Below are positions 9,068 through 17,756 of a stretch of DNA of 64,000 bases, one piece after another; position 1 is the stretch's first letter, and every line of letters begins with the position of its first letter. Location of the stretch: NCBI RefSeq assembly GCF_024227715.1, contig NZ_CP100448.1:248001-312000 (forward strand), read 5' to 3'. The translations under genes and the position numbers were made by a program. This DNA comes from Halomarina litorea (lineage in GTDB: Archaea > Halobacteriota > Halobacteria > Halobacteriales > Haloarculaceae). The notes beneath the pieces are model-generated. The model saw only the letters and a program-made list of their open reading frames with translations. It ran no database searches and was not told where the DNA came from.

Positions 9068-9790
9068 CTACCCGCTCGCGGCGACGCGGGCGCGCACCCA
9101 CTCGACCAGCAGGAGACCGTGAACCACCAGCACCGTGGTCAGCAGGAAGAACAGGGCCTCCTCGACGGGGAGACCGAACGGGGCGAGGCCCGTCGACAAC
9201 GCGGGGGCGACCGACCACACCCCGAGGTGGAGAGCGACCCAGTCGGCAGCCCAGAGGAAGAGGGTGGGGACGGCGACTGCCAGCAGTTGTTCGCGGCGGT
9301 AGTACCAGAGGGCGGGGCCGCCAAAGGCCCACTCCAGACCGAGCATCGGCGCAATCCAGAGGAGCGTCGCGCCGAGGTAGTAGCCCGCACCCGGATCGAG
9401 GGCGAGCAGCGCCCCCCCGAAGAACGCGAGGGCGAACCAGAACCCGACGCCCACGGGCCGGGCGGGGAACGGGGCGGTGCCCACGTCCGCCCGCACCGCG
9501 GGGACGACGCGGTAGAACCACAGTCCGATGAGGAGCGGCTGGAGGACGAAGATGGCGTACTCCGAGAGGGGCGTGTAGCCCAGACGGCGCCAGACGACCC
9601 CCTCGCCGTAGGTCCAGACGCCCCGCGCGACGAGGTAGTTGTCCCACGGCGTGGCGTAGACGACGGTGACGACGGCGAGGAGGACGACGGCTCCGAGGTG
9701 CGTGCGGGTGATTCGAGGGCCGGTGAGGGCGAGGGCGGCGATGGGGAGACCGAAGAAGAGGGCGACGAACGCCGGGTAGGAGAGGGTCAC
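9068..9790 (-). CDS. crtY: lycopene cyclase domain protein (CrtY type)
   Basis: This 240-residue, seven-helix membrane protein contains two copies of the lycopene cyclase domain of the CrtYcd/CarRA type. 'TPWDNYLVARGVWTYG' and 'LPVEEALFFLLTTVLVVHG' are diagnostic (PW-D-N-Y and P-x-E-E). These proteins close beta-ionone rings on lycopene to give beta-carotene, the precursor of retinal for rhodopsins. The start is GTG at 9790. It lies 15 bases after the ferredoxin on the same strand. No rhodopsin or Brp/Blh gene is seen in the window. Confidence 0.88.
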   Translation of the reverse strand: MTLSYPAFVALFFGLPIAALALTGPRITRTHLGAVVLLAVVTVVYATPWDNYLVARGVWTYGEGVVWRRLGYTPLSEYAIFVLQPLLIGLWFYRVVPAVRADVGTAPFPARPVGVGFWFALAFFGGALLALDPGAGYYLGATLLWIAPMLGLEWAFGGPALWYYRREQLLAVAVPTLFLWAADWVALHLGVWSVAPALSTGLAPFGLPVEEALFFLLTTVLVVHGLLLVEWVRARVAASG

Positions 9791-9805
9791 GCCCGCGCGT
9801 CCCGG

Positions 9806-10051
9806 TTACGGGATTATCTGCTCGCCGTCGTCGTCGAAGACGCGGATGGCGTCGACGGGACAGACGCGGGCGGCGAACTTGGCGTCCAGTTCGGCGTCCT
9901 CGGGAATCTCGCGCGAGAAGACCTTCTCCTCGATTTCCTCACTCTCGGCGAGGTCGGCTTTCCCCTCGTCCATGTTCTTCGAGAAGGCGTCCCACTCGGC
10001 GACACACTGGTACATGCCGATGCAGGTGTCGCGGTCGAACTCGATGCGCAT
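9806..10051 (-). CDS. ferredoxin, single iron-sulfur cluster
   Basis: This 81-residue acidic ferredoxin has 'CIGMYQC' near residue 9 and 'CPVDAI' near residue 67. The second ligand position of the first motif is Met rather than Cys or Asp, so only three cysteines are available. A [3Fe-4S] cluster is therefore more likely than [4Fe-4S]. It would carry low-potential electrons in the cytoplasm, partner unknown. The ATG at 10051 (start MRIEFDRDTC) is preferred over a longer frame whose extra 17 residues are Arg-rich and unlike ferredoxins. It lies directly upstream of the lycopene cyclase gene. Confidence 0.85.
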   Translation of the reverse strand: MRIEFDRDTCIGMYQCVAEWDAFSKNMDEGKADLAESEEIEEKVFSREIPEDAELDAKFAARVCPVDAIRVFDDDGEQIIP

Positions 10052-10092
10052 GGCGGGGGTTCGGCGGAGGTGCCTAAAGGCGTGCCGCTCGG

Positions 10093-10605
10093 TCACTGCC
10101 ACCCCTCGCCGTAGACTTCCTCGCGGTATCCGACGGTGATAGGGAACGAGTGGGTGTACGTCTCCTCACCGAGGCGAAGGACGGTGTTCACCGATGACGG
10201 GAGCACTTCGACGGCTCTGTCGTGCGGAATCGTCGGGGCACTCCGGACGACGTCTTCGTCCGCGTCCTCGTAGACGATTCGGTAGACGACGTGGACGGTA
10301 CCACGGCTCGAACTCGCCGCGTGGACGCCCACGTCACCGAGTCGCTCCGCGATGGCTTCGCCCAGCGCGACGCGGGCGAGAGCCGTAGCCTGCCCTGCAA
10401 CCCAGCGGTTGGCATCGACCGAATGGAAGACGGGACCGTCACGGTCGTACTTCGCGGCGAACTCGACGACGCCCGTGTCGGGGTCGTAGCCCGCTCGTGG
10501 TGGGTACGGGCCGTCGTCGGGGTCCTCGTCCACGAAGGGAAACTCGGGAACGAGCGTACGCTCGGCGTCGATAGGGGGACCTCGCGCTCGCGTCGGGGAG
10601 GGCAT
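10093..10605 (-). CDS. hypothetical protein
   Basis: This 170-residue soluble protein has no family I can name. It has strong haloarchaeal codon use and an acidic, alpha/beta-looking composition, with a central '[20 protein letters not shown]' strand pair and a C-terminal '[20 protein letters not shown]'. The start ATG at 10605 gives [10 protein letters not shown] frame extending upstream to 10719 would run into the promoter of the divergent hel308 gene and is rejected. Confidence 0.55.
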   Translation of the reverse strand: MPSPTRARGPPIDAERTLVPEFPFVDEDPDDGPYPPRAGYDPDTGVVEFAAKYDRDGPVFHSVDANRWVAGQATALARVALGEAIAERLGDVGVHAASSSRGTVHVVYRIVYEDADEDVVRSAPTIPHDRAVEVLPSSVNTVLRLGEETYTHSFPITVGYREEVYGEGWQ

Positions 10606-10702
10606 ACCCCGGGTACGCCACCTCACGACAAATACCTGCCCGCGCTTCACTTCCGCCGCGACTGCCGAGTGTTTAAAAACGGTGACGCACAACCCCTCTC
10701 CA

Positions 10703-12949
10703 ATGAACGTCGCAGACATCCCCGAGGTGCCCGCGTGGCTGGCGGACCACCTCCGGGATGGCGGAATCGAGGAACTCTACCCGCCGCAGGCGGAGGCCGT
10801 CGAGCAGGGGGTCACGCGGGGCGACAGCCTCGTCGCCTCCATCCCCACGGCGAGTGGCAAGACGCTCATCGCCCAGTTGGCGATGCTCTCCAGCATCGAG
10901 CGCGGCGGGACGGCGCTGTACATCGTCCCCCTGCGGGCGCTGGCCAGCGAGAAGCGCGAGGAGTTCGAGGAGTTCGAGCGCTACGGCCTCTCCGTGGGCG
11001 TCTCGACGGGCAACTACGAGTCGGACGGCGAGTGGCTCTCCTCGTGTGACATCGTCGTCGCCACGAGCGAGAAGGTGGACTCGCTGGTGCGAAACGGCGC
11101 GCCGTGGATCGAGGACCTCTCGTGTGTCGTGAGCGACGAGGTGCACCTCGTCGACGACGCCCACCGGGGGCCGACGCTCGAAGTGACCCTCGCCAAACTC
11201 CGACGATTGAACCCGAACCTCCAGACGGTGGCGCTGTCGGCGACCATCGGGAACGCCGACGCCATCGCGGAGTGGCTGGACGCCAACCTCGTGGACTCCG
11301 ACTGGCGGCCCATCGACCTCCGGACGGGCGTCCACTACGGGCAGGCGCTCCACTTCGACGACGGCGAGAAGCGCGAACTCCCGGTGCGGGGCAACGAGAA
11401 GCCGACGGCGGCCATCGTCCGCGACACCCTCGACGAGGGCGGGTCGACGCTGGTGTTCGTCAACTCCCGGCGGAACGCGGAGGGGGCGGCAAAGCGGCTG
11501 GCGGGCGTCACGAGCGAGGCGCTCACCCACGAGGAGGAAGAGCGCCTCGAAGCGGTCGCCGACGAGTTGCGCGAAGTGAGCGACACGGAGACGTCCGAGG
11601 ACCTCGCCGAGTGCGTCGAACAGGGCGCGGCGTTCCACCACGCGGGCCTCGCCAGCGAACACCGCTCGATGGTCGAGGACGCCTTCCGCGACCGACTGGT
11701 GAAGGTCATCGCGGCGACGCCGACGCTCGCGGCGGGGGTCAACACCCCCTCGCGGCGCGTCGTGGTCCGGGACTGGCGGCGCTACTCGGGCGACGTGGGC
11801 GGGATGAAGCCCCTCTCGGTGCTCGAAGTCCACCAGATGTTCGGACGGGCGGGCCGCCCCGGCCTCGACCCCTACGGGGAGGCCCTGTTGCTCGCGAACG
11901 GCCACGACGAACTCGACGAGCTGTTCGAGCGGTACGTCTGGGCGGACCCGGAGGCGGTGCGGTCGAAACTCGCCGCCGAACCCGCCCTACGGACGCACGT
12001 CCTCGCCACCGTCGCGAGCGGGTTCGCCGGCTCTCGCTCCGAGTTGCTCGACTTCCTCGACCGAACCCTGTACGCCACGCAGACCGACGAACCCGGCCGG
12101 CTGGAGCGGGTGACCGACGACGTGGTCGCCTACCTCGTCGCCAACGAGTTCCTCGAACGCGGCGAGGGTGACTCCCTGGAGGCGACGAGCCTCGGCCACA
12201 CCGTCTCGCGCCTCTACCTCGACCCGATGAGCGCCGCCGAGATAATCGACGGTATGCGCGGGGCGACCGACGCGACGGCGATGGGTCTCTACCACCTCGT
12301 CTGCCGGACGCCCGACATGTATCAGCTCTACCTGCGCTCGGGGGACAGAGAGGAGTACACGATGCTCGCCTACGAACGCGAGGCAGAGTTCCTCGGCGCG
12401 ATGCCGAGCGAGTTCGAGGACGGCCGCTTTGAGGACTGGCTCTCGGCGCTGAAGACGGCGCGGATGCTGGAGGACTGGGCCAGTGAGGTGGACGAGGAAC
12501 GCATCGCGGAACGCTACGGCGTCGGCCCCGGCGACGTGCGGGGGAAGGTCGACACCGCCGAGTGGTTGCTCGGGGCCGCCGAACGCCTCGCGGGCGAACT
12601 CGACACGGGCCTCGCGCCCGCCGTCCGCGAGGCGCGCGTGCGCGTCCAGCACGGGGTCAAGAAAGAACTGATGGACCTCGCGGGCGTGCGCGGCGTGGGC
12701 CGGAAGCGCGCCCGTCGCCTGTTCGACGCGGGGATCGAGGACCGCGCGGACCTCCGGGAGGCCGACAAGTCGGTCGTTCTCGGGGCGTTGCGGGGGCGGC
12801 GGCGGACCGCCGAGACGGTCCTGGAGAACGCGGGCCGCGAGGACCCCGACATGGACGGGGTGGAGGCCGACGCGGACGCCGCGCCCGACCCGGACCCGGC
12901 CGACGAGGAACGCGAGGTAGAAGACCAGGCGAGCCTCGGTGACTTCTGA
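10703..12949 (+). CDS. hel308: Hel308 ATP-dependent DNA helicase
   Basis: This 748-residue Ski2-like SF2 helicase has Walker A 'PTASGKT' (48-54), the DEVH box (about 145), '[14 protein letters not shown]' (motif III), motif VI near '[15 protein letters not shown]', a ratchet domain, and a C-terminal helix-hairpin-helix '[19 protein letters not shown]'. Hel308 unwinds lagging strands at stalled forks (homologue of HelQ). The ATG at 10703 ([10 protein letters not shown]) is the conserved start, with a TATA-like 'TTTAAAA' at 10672-10678. Its stop overlaps the next start (TGATG), so Cgi121 is translationally coupled. Confidence 0.93.
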   Translation: MNVADIPEVPAWLADHLRDGGIEELYPPQAEAVEQGVTRGDSLVASIPTASGKTLIAQLAMLSSIERGGTALYIVPLRALASEKREEFEEFERYGLSVGVSTGNYESDGEWLSSCDIVVATSEKVDSLVRNGAPWIEDLSCVVSDEVHLVDDAHRGPTLEVTLAKLRRLNPNLQTVALSATIGNADAIAEWLDANLVDSDWRPIDLRTGVHYGQALHFDDGEKRELPVRGNEKPTAAIVRDTLDEGGSTLVFVNSRRNAEGAAKRLAGVTSEALTHEEEERLEAVADELREVSDTETSEDLAECVEQGAAFHHAGLASEHRSMVEDAFRDRLVKVIAATPTLAAGVNTPSRRVVVRDWRRYSGDVGGMKPLSVLEVHQMFGRAGRPGLDPYGEALLLANGHDELDELFERYVWADPEAVRSKLAAEPALRTHVLATVASGFAGSRSELLDFLDRTLYATQTDEPGRLERVTDDVVAYLVANEFLERGEGDSLEATSLGHTVSRLYLDPMSAAEIIDGMRGATDATAMGLYHLVCRTPDMYQLYLRSGDREEYTMLAYEREAEFLGAMPSEFEDGRFEDWLSALKTARMLEDWASEVDEERIAERYGVGPGDVRGKVDTAEWLLGAAERLAGELDTGLAPAVREARVRVQHGVKKELMDLAGVRGVGRKRARRLFDAGIEDRADLREADKSVVLGALRGRRRTAETVLENAGREDPDMDGVEADADAAPDPDPADEEREVEDQASLGDF

Positions 12950-13494
12950 TGGAGGTGGTCGAGGGATACACCTCGGTGGCGTCGGTAGACGAGTTCGTCG
13001 CCCGTCTGGGCGACGTCGGCGCGGAGCACGGCTGTGCGGTGCAGGCGTTCGACGCCCGGTACGTCGTCGGCGAGGCGCACCTCCGGCGGGCCGTCGAACT
13101 CGCAGACCGGGCGTTTGCGCGGGGGGAGACCGTCGCCCGGGACCGGGCGGTCGAGATACTGCTCTACGCGGCGGGGCGACGACAGATCGACCAGGCGCTC
13201 GAACTCGGCGTGGCGGCCGGCGACCAGTCGGTCGTAGTCGTCGTCAGCGCCGACGGGGCGGGACCGGACGAACCGGACGGGGCGAGCGGTGCGGCCGGCG
13301 CGGACGAGGCGGACGAGGCGGGGGCGGCCGCGGCGGTCGCCGACCTGCTCACCCCCGGGGAGACACTGGGCGCGTACGACGAGGACCGGGTGCGGTCGTA
13401 CTACGACGTGACCGACGAGGAACTGGGGGCGACGGAGGCGTCGCTCGAGGAGTTGGTCTGCGAGCGGGTGGCGTTGTTGACCGTCGAACGCTGA
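12949..13494 (+). CDS. cgi121: KEOPS complex subunit Cgi121
   Basis: This 181-residue protein matches Cgi121, including 'ARDRAVEILLYAAGRRQIDQALELG' (about 63-87), the most conserved segment of the family. Cgi121 binds the tRNA 3' end and helps KEOPS (Kae1-Bud32-Cgi121-Pcc1) make N6-threonylcarbamoyladenosine at tRNA position 37. A haloarchaea-typical acidic Ala/Asp/Glu insert lies at about 102-128. The ATG overlaps the hel308 stop by one base. The other KEOPS genes are not in the window. Confidence 0.88.
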   Translation: MEVVEGYTSVASVDEFVARLGDVGAEHGCAVQAFDARYVVGEAHLRRAVELADRAFARGETVARDRAVEILLYAAGRRQIDQALELGVAAGDQSVVVVVSADGAGPDEPDGASGAAGADEADEAGAAAAVADLLTPGETLGAYDEDRVRSYYDVTDEELGATEASLEELVCERVALLTVER

Positions 13495-13575
13495 GCGGGA
13501 AAACGGCTCTCCACGGGAGGTGTCGCGAGGGCGTGCCCGGGCGTGTCCGCTGCGCGCCTGCCTGTCCGTGCCTGG

Positions 13576-14172
13576 TCAGTCGATGAGGACGACGGCCTCG
13601 CCGTCGATGACGACCTCCTCGTCGGCGTCGAGGATGCGCGTCACGAGGCGGTAGCGCCCGTCGTCGAAGTCCTCGGCGACCTGCACGTCGGCGGTGATGC
13701 GGTCACCGATGCGGACGGGCTTGAGGAACTCCACGTCCTGTGCGAGGTAGATGACGTTCCCCGGCAGGCGGGCCAGCGCGGCGCTGATGAGCCCCGAGAC
13801 GAGGATACCGTGGGCGATTCGGCCGCCGAAGCGCGTCTCGGCGGCGTACTCGTCGTCGAGGTGGATGGGGTTCGTGTCCCCGCTGGCGCTGGCGAATCGC
13901 TGGACGTCGTCCTCCGAGATGGTCTTGGTGAACCGGAGGGTGTCGCCGACGGTCAGTTCCCCCGGCGTCCGCACGTCGTGTTCGACGTCCCACTCCTCCA
14001 GGTCGCTGTCTGGTTCGATTCGTCGCTCGACCGGTTCGGCGTCGGTTTCCGAGGACATCGGGACGCCGAACGCCGCCGCCGCGGCCCGGTTGGCGGCGAG
14101 CATGCTGTCGAGGAAGTACCCCGATGTGCGCGTCCACGCGTTGAAAAACGACGGGTACGGACTAGAGCTCAT
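13576..14172 (-). CDS. phaJ: MaoC-family R-specific enoyl-CoA hydratase with N-terminal extension
   Basis: This 198-residue protein has a C-terminal hot-dog MaoC domain (about 68-195). Its hydratase-2 motif is 'ASGDTNPIHLDDEYA' followed by 'FGGRIAHGILVSGL', which carry the catalytic Asp and His. It would hydrate trans-2-enoyl-CoA to R-3-hydroxyacyl-CoA for PHA synthesis. The first 40 residues form an amphipathic helical segment ('SFFNAWTRTSGYFLDSM') resembling phasins, possibly for granule binding (inference). It is divergent from phaR; maoC upstream of phaRPEC is the order known from Haloferax. A TATA box lies about 30 bases upstream of the start, suggesting a leaderless transcript. Confidence 0.87.
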   Translation of the reverse strand: MSSSPYPSFFNAWTRTSGYFLDSMLAANRAAAAAFGVPMSSETDAEPVERRIEPDSDLEEWDVEHDVRTPGELTVGDTLRFTKTISEDDVQRFASASGDTNPIHLDDEYAAETRFGGRIAHGILVSGLISAALARLPGNVIYLAQDVEFLKPVRIGDRITADVQVAEDFDDGRYRLVTRILDADEEVVIDGEAVVLID

Positions 14173-14200
14173 CCTGCTACCGCCCGTTCGTCGTTTTCCC

Positions 14201-14207
14201 TAATAAA
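14201..14207 (-). promoter_or_regulatory. TATA box of maoC/phaJ
   Basis: TTTATTA on the minus strand, centred about 31 bases upstream of the ATG at 14172. The spacing fits a leaderless archaeal transcript. Confidence 0.55.
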
Positions 14208-14297
14208 CTCGCGGCACAGTTGTGTTTCGTTCGACATCTCTCGTGGTACCTCTCACTATCGGTGGGTCGCCCACACACGTAACTCCTTCGCCATGTA

Positions 14298-14331
14298 ACC
14301 ATTCGATGGTAGCGAATGGTAACAGATGGTA
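14298..14331 (+). promoter_or_regulatory. probable PhaR operator: inverted repeat plus three phased ATGGTA boxes
   Basis: An inverted repeat ACCATTCG-N7-CGAATGGT spans 14298-14320. Three direct copies of ATGGTA start at 14306, 14316 and 14326, spaced exactly 10 bases, one helical turn. The block ends 12 bases before the TATA box of phaR. In Haloferax mediterranei, PhaR represses phaRP by binding near its own promoter, so this is the obvious candidate site here. Binding itself is inference. Confidence 0.6.
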
Positions 14332-14343
14332 ATCAGAGCAAGG

Positions 14344-14350
14344 CTTATAC
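14344..14350 (+). promoter_or_regulatory. TATA box of phaRP
   Basis: CTTATAC lies about 33 bases before the phaR ATG at 14380. This position predicts transcription starting within a few bases of the start codon. Confidence 0.6.
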
Positions 14351-14379
14351 CGTTCAAGCCCCCAGATAGGGACGAGACG

Positions 14380-14682
14380 ATGGACGAGAGCGATGGACCC
14401 ATGTGGCCGCCCGCGATGTTCGCGCGTGGCTTCCAGCAGGCGAGTGAGGAGGCGGTGGACCGTCAACAGGAGTTCGTGCGGCAGTTCCTGGGCGGCGAGT
14501 CCACGATGACCTCCCAGCTCGGCGCGATGAGCCAGATGGCCATGTTCAAGACCAGGGTCCAGAGCGGCGGACGAATCTCCATCCCCGACGCCGAGCGCGA
14601 AGCGCTCGACATCGAGGAGGGTGACATCGTCCAGACCGTCGTCATCCCCATCAAGCGAAACCGCAGTGATTCCAATGAGTGA
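14380..14682 (+). CDS. phaR: PhaR, AbrB-like PHA granule regulator
   Basis: This 100-residue protein has a helical N-terminal part rich in Gln, Met and Phe ('MFARGFQQASEEAVDRQQEF') resembling granule-binding phasin helices. A C-terminal SpoVT/AbrB swapped-hairpin domain (about 55-92) reads 'TRVQSGGRISIPDAEREALDI...GDIVQTVVIPI'. In haloarchaea, PhaR represses phaRP and is thought to be titrated by PHA granules. The start ATG at 14380 is placed by the TATA spacing. Its stop lies inside the start of phaP (8-base overlap), so the two proteins are co-translated. Confidence 0.87.
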   Translation: MDESDGPMWPPAMFARGFQQASEEAVDRQQEFVRQFLGGESTMTSQLGAMSQMAMFKTRVQSGGRISIPDAEREALDIEEGDIVQTVVIPIKRNRSDSNE

Positions 14683-15328
14683 GAACACCTACACCAGCCC
14701 CGTCAGCACCGCCTTCGAGATGCAGCGCACCGGTATCAAGCAGAGCCAGCAGGCCTTCAAGCGCTCGCTGGAGTTCCAGCAGCGGATGAGCCAGGCCATG
14801 CTCGACGGCCTCGACGGGCAGGAGGACGCCCAGCGCTCCAGCGTGAAGTTCAGCCAGCAGGCCATCCACGCCTACCTCGACGCCCTCGAGTCGAGCATCC
14901 CCGGCTCCACCGGCGGCATCGGCGAGGTCCGTCGCGCCGTCGACGAGCAGTTCCGTACCCTGCTCGACGCACACGAGGAGGCCTTCAACGCCACCGAGGA
15001 GAGCATGGAGCGCGGTGCCGAGAACTACGACGAGTTCAGCGAGGCCTACCTCGAGGCGCTCAACGAGCAGATCGAGGCCGTCCTCGACGCCCACGAGAGC
15101 TTCGAGGGCCAGACGGTCGACGCCATGGAGAACGTGCTCACCCAGTACGAGCAGCTCCAGTCCCAGATGGAGAACCAGGCCGAGGCCGCCCAGAAGCAGT
15201 TCGAGCAGCAGTCCGAGCAGTTCCGCGAGCAGTTCGAGAACCAGCTCCAGCAGTTCCAGGAGCAGGTCGAGCGCATGCAGGAGCAGGTCGAGGACCTGCA
15301 AGAGCGCACCGAGTCCTCGGACGAGTAA
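14675..15328 (+). CDS. phaP: PhaP, PHA granule-associated phasin
   Basis: This 217-residue, fully helical protein is typical of haloarchaeal phasins. The N-terminal half is an amphipathic helical bundle, and the C-terminal third (about 155-215) is a long coiled coil built from Gln/Glu-rich repeats ('EQQSEQFREQFENQLQQFQEQ'). Phasins coat PHA granules and limit coalescence. The ATG at 14675 (MSENTYTSPVST) overlaps the end of phaR by eight bases. No signal peptide or membrane segment is seen, consistent with a cytoplasmic granule surface role. Confidence 0.88.
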   Translation: MSENTYTSPVSTAFEMQRTGIKQSQQAFKRSLEFQQRMSQAMLDGLDGQEDAQRSSVKFSQQAIHAYLDALESSIPGSTGGIGEVRRAVDEQFRTLLDAHEEAFNATEESMERGAENYDEFSEAYLEALNEQIEAVLDAHESFEGQTVDAMENVLTQYEQLQSQMENQAEAAQKQFEQQSEQFREQFENQLQQFQEQVERMQEQVEDLQERTESSDE

Positions 15329-15364
15329 AGCGTTTTACCTAACTTTCCCGTATTTACCCAAACG

Positions 15365-15928
15365 ATGAGCGACAACACTCCCCAGGATATCCAGAACAAC
15401 TGGATGCGGATGGTCGAACAGATGAACGACGCGATGGCTCGGTCGGTCGAGCAGAATATGGAGGCCCAGTCGAAGTTCATGGAGACGTGGGCGAAGACCA
15501 TCGAGGACTCGATGCCCGACGAGGACACGATGGGCGAGAGCTTCGAGGCCTACCAGCGGGCCTACGGCGTCTGGATGGACGCCGCAGACCAGATGTACGA
15601 GCGCGTCACCGACGCCGCAGAGGGGGAGGACGTCGCCTTCACCGAGTTCCGCGACATCTGGCTCCGCAGCGCCAACGAGGCGTTCAAGGAGGTCATGGGC
15701 ACGACGGCGTTCGCCGCGGCGCAGGGCAACCTCGTCGAGTCCATGATGGAGATGCAACAGCAAGCCGAGGACGTCAGCCAGGACACCCTCGAACAGTTCG
15801 GTCTGCCGACGCGCGACGACATGGACGAGGTCGGCGAGCGACTCGTCGAACTCGAACGCCGCCAGCAGCGCGTCGAGAACAAGCTCGACCGGCTCATCGA
15901 GATGGCCGAATCGAGCCAGGAGGCGTGA
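15365..15928 (+). CDS. phaE: PhaE, class III PHA synthase subunit
   Basis: This 187-residue helical, acidic protein matches archaeal PhaE ('[20 protein letters not shown]' at the start, '[20 protein letters not shown]' near the end). The 'LPTR/D-M-D' region followed by a C-terminal coiled coil is shared with phasin-like and PhaE proteins. PhaE is required for activity of PhaC in class III synthases. A 36-base gap after phaP holds a T-run and a TATA-like 'GTATTTAC', so phaEC may also have its own promoter. One base separates its stop from the phaC start. Confidence 0.87.
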   Translation: MSDNTPQDIQNNWMRMVEQMNDAMARSVEQNMEAQSKFMETWAKTIEDSMPDEDTMGESFEAYQRAYGVWMDAADQMYERVTDAAEGEDVAFTEFRDIWLRSANEAFKEVMGTTAFAAAQGNLVESMMEMQQQAEDVSQDTLEQFGLPTRDDMDEVGERLVELERRQQRVENKLDRLIEMAESSQEA

Positions 15929-15929
15929 G

Positions 15930-17663
15930 ATGGCCAGCGACGAGTCGTTCACGAACCCCTTCGCGCTCGCGTTGAACACCCAGCGCGAACTCATCGAGGC
16001 CGCCACGGCCAGCTTCGAGAAGGCCGACGTGGCCGAGGAGCGCATGGACGACCTCCGGTCCGTCGAGGTCGGTGAGACGCCGAGCGAGGTCGTCTACACC
16101 GAGAACAAGCTGGAGTTGCTCCACTACGAGTCGATGACGGAAGAGCAAAACGAGGTGCCCATCCTCATCGTCTACGCGCTCATCAACAAGCCGTTCATCC
16201 TCGACCTCCAGCCAGACCGCTCGGTGGTCCGACGGCTGCTGGAGGCGGGCCACGACGTCTACCTCATCGACTGGAACGAGCCCTCGCGGCTCGACCAGCA
16301 CCTCACGCTCGACGACTACGTCAACCGGTACATGGACAACTGCGTCGACGCAGTCTGCGAGCGCTCGGGGCAGGACGCCATCAACGTCCTCGGCTACTGT
16401 ATGGGCGGGACCATGTCGGTGATGTACGCCGCCCAGCACCCCGAGAAGGTCAAGGCCCTCGGCCTGATGGCCGCCGGCCTCTGCTTCGAGCGTTCGGGCG
16501 GCGTCCTCGAAGTGTGGGGCGACGACGAGTACTACGACCCCACGGACGTCACGGAGACGTACGGCAACATGCCCGCGGAGTTCCTCGACGTGGGCTTCGC
16601 GCTGATGGACCCCGTCGCCAACTTCGTCTCGAAGTACGTCCGCCTCTACGACAACCTCGAAGACGAGGACTTCGTCCAGAACTTCGCCCGGATGGAGCGC
16701 TGGCTGGACGAGGGCATCGACGTCGCCGGCGAGGCGTACGTCCAGTTCCTGGAGGACATCTACCAGGACAACAAGCTCTACAAGAACGAACTGGAACTCG
16801 ACGGGAAGCCGGTCGACGTCGGCGAAATTGACATGCCGGTCCTCCAGATTCTCGGCGAGTACGACCACCTCATCCCGCCGGGAGCCTCGAAGCCGTTCAA
16901 CGACATCGTCGGGTCGGACGACGTGACGACCATCGAGTACCCGACCGGTCACATCGGCCTCTCCGTCTCGGGGAGTTCCCACAAGGAGGTCTGGCCGCAG
17001 GTCGCCGAGTGGTTCCACGACCGCTCGCGACCCGACGAGGCGTCGGTCGCCGACGCCGCGGCGGACGCGGCGGCCGAGACCGGCGAGGACGTCGACGTCA
17101 GCGTCGACCCCACCGAGGGTGACGCCGACGAGGTCGAGGTCGAAGTCGAGGACGACGAGGGCGTCCAGACCGAACTCGTCGAGCGCGACGCCGAGGCGGT
17201 CGAGGAGGCCGTCTCCGACCAGACGGCGGCCGACGCGACGTCGGCGGACGCCGAAACGGTCGACGACGAGGACGCGGACGCGACGGCCGACATCGACGCC
17301 GACGTCACCGTGACGGACGACGCCGACGTCGAACACGATCTGGAGGAGGAGGTCGACCTCGACGAGGACGTCGAAGAGGAACTGGACCTCGACGAGGCGG
17401 ACGCCGACGAAGCCGAGGAGACCGTCGAGGCCGGTGACGCGGACGCCGAGACCGACGTGGCCGAGGAGGGCGAGGGGCCCGCGGCCGCCGAGGGCGAGGA
17501 CCTCGAAGAGATAGACGGCATCGGGCCGACGTACGCCGACCGCCTGCGGGCGGCCGGTATCGAGACCATCGCGGACCTCGCCGACAGCGACGTTGGGACC
17601 GTCGCGGAGGCGGCCGACGTCAGCGAGGACCGCGCCCGCGACTGGCTCGACCAGGTCGAGTAG
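15930..17663 (+). CDS. phaC: PhaC, class III PHA synthase with acidic tail and helix-hairpin-helix domain
   Basis: This 577-residue protein polymerises R-3-hydroxyacyl-CoA into PHA. The alpha/beta-hydrolase core (about 50-365) has the lipase-like box 'GYCMGGT' with catalytic Cys157, Asp312 ('EYDHLIPP') and His341 ('GHIGL'). Bacterial class III PhaC ends near residue 360, and known haloarchaeal PhaC proteins are longer, with a C-terminal extension. Here the extension is very long: residues 370-523 are almost only Asp, Glu, Ala and Val, and residues 524-577 form a helix-hairpin-helix '[18 protein letters not shown]'. That domain usually contacts DNA or proteins, and its role here is unknown. 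It overlaps no neighbour. Confidence 0.92.
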   Translation: MASDESFTNPFALALNTQRELIEAATASFEKADVAEERMDDLRSVEVGETPSEVVYTENKLELLHYESMTEEQNEVPILIVYALINKPFILDLQPDRSVVRRLLEAGHDVYLIDWNEPSRLDQHLTLDDYVNRYMDNCVDAVCERSGQDAINVLGYCMGGTMSVMYAAQHPEKVKALGLMAAGLCFERSGGVLEVWGDDEYYDPTDVTETYGNMPAEFLDVGFALMDPVANFVSKYVRLYDNLEDEDFVQNFARMERWLDEGIDVAGEAYVQFLEDIYQDNKLYKNELELDGKPVDVGEIDMPVLQILGEYDHLIPPGASKPFNDIVGSDDVTTIEYPTGHIGLSVSGSSHKEVWPQVAEWFHDRSRPDEASVADAAADAAAETGEDVDVSVDPTEGDADEVEVEVEDDEGVQTELVERDAEAVEEAVSDQTAADATSADAETVDDEDADATADIDADVTVTDDADVEHDLEEEVDLDEDVEEELDLDEADADEAEETVEAGDADAETDVAEEGEGPAAAEGEDLEEIDGIGPTYADRLRAAGIETIADLADSDVGTVAEAADVSEDRARDWLDQVE

Positions 17664-17756
17664 CCGTCGCGACCGACGCCGAGCGAGGGACCCCCCGAAG
17701 AACCCCCCTCATATATCAGGGATAGTTCTATACTACCACACCCGAACGCCGTTAGC

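Noticed and set aside
15046-15528. Minus-strand Ser/Cys-rich frame over phaP and phaE
   Set aside because: It is the antisense of Gln/Glu-rich coiled-coil codons, giving an artificial Ser/Cys-rich translation.
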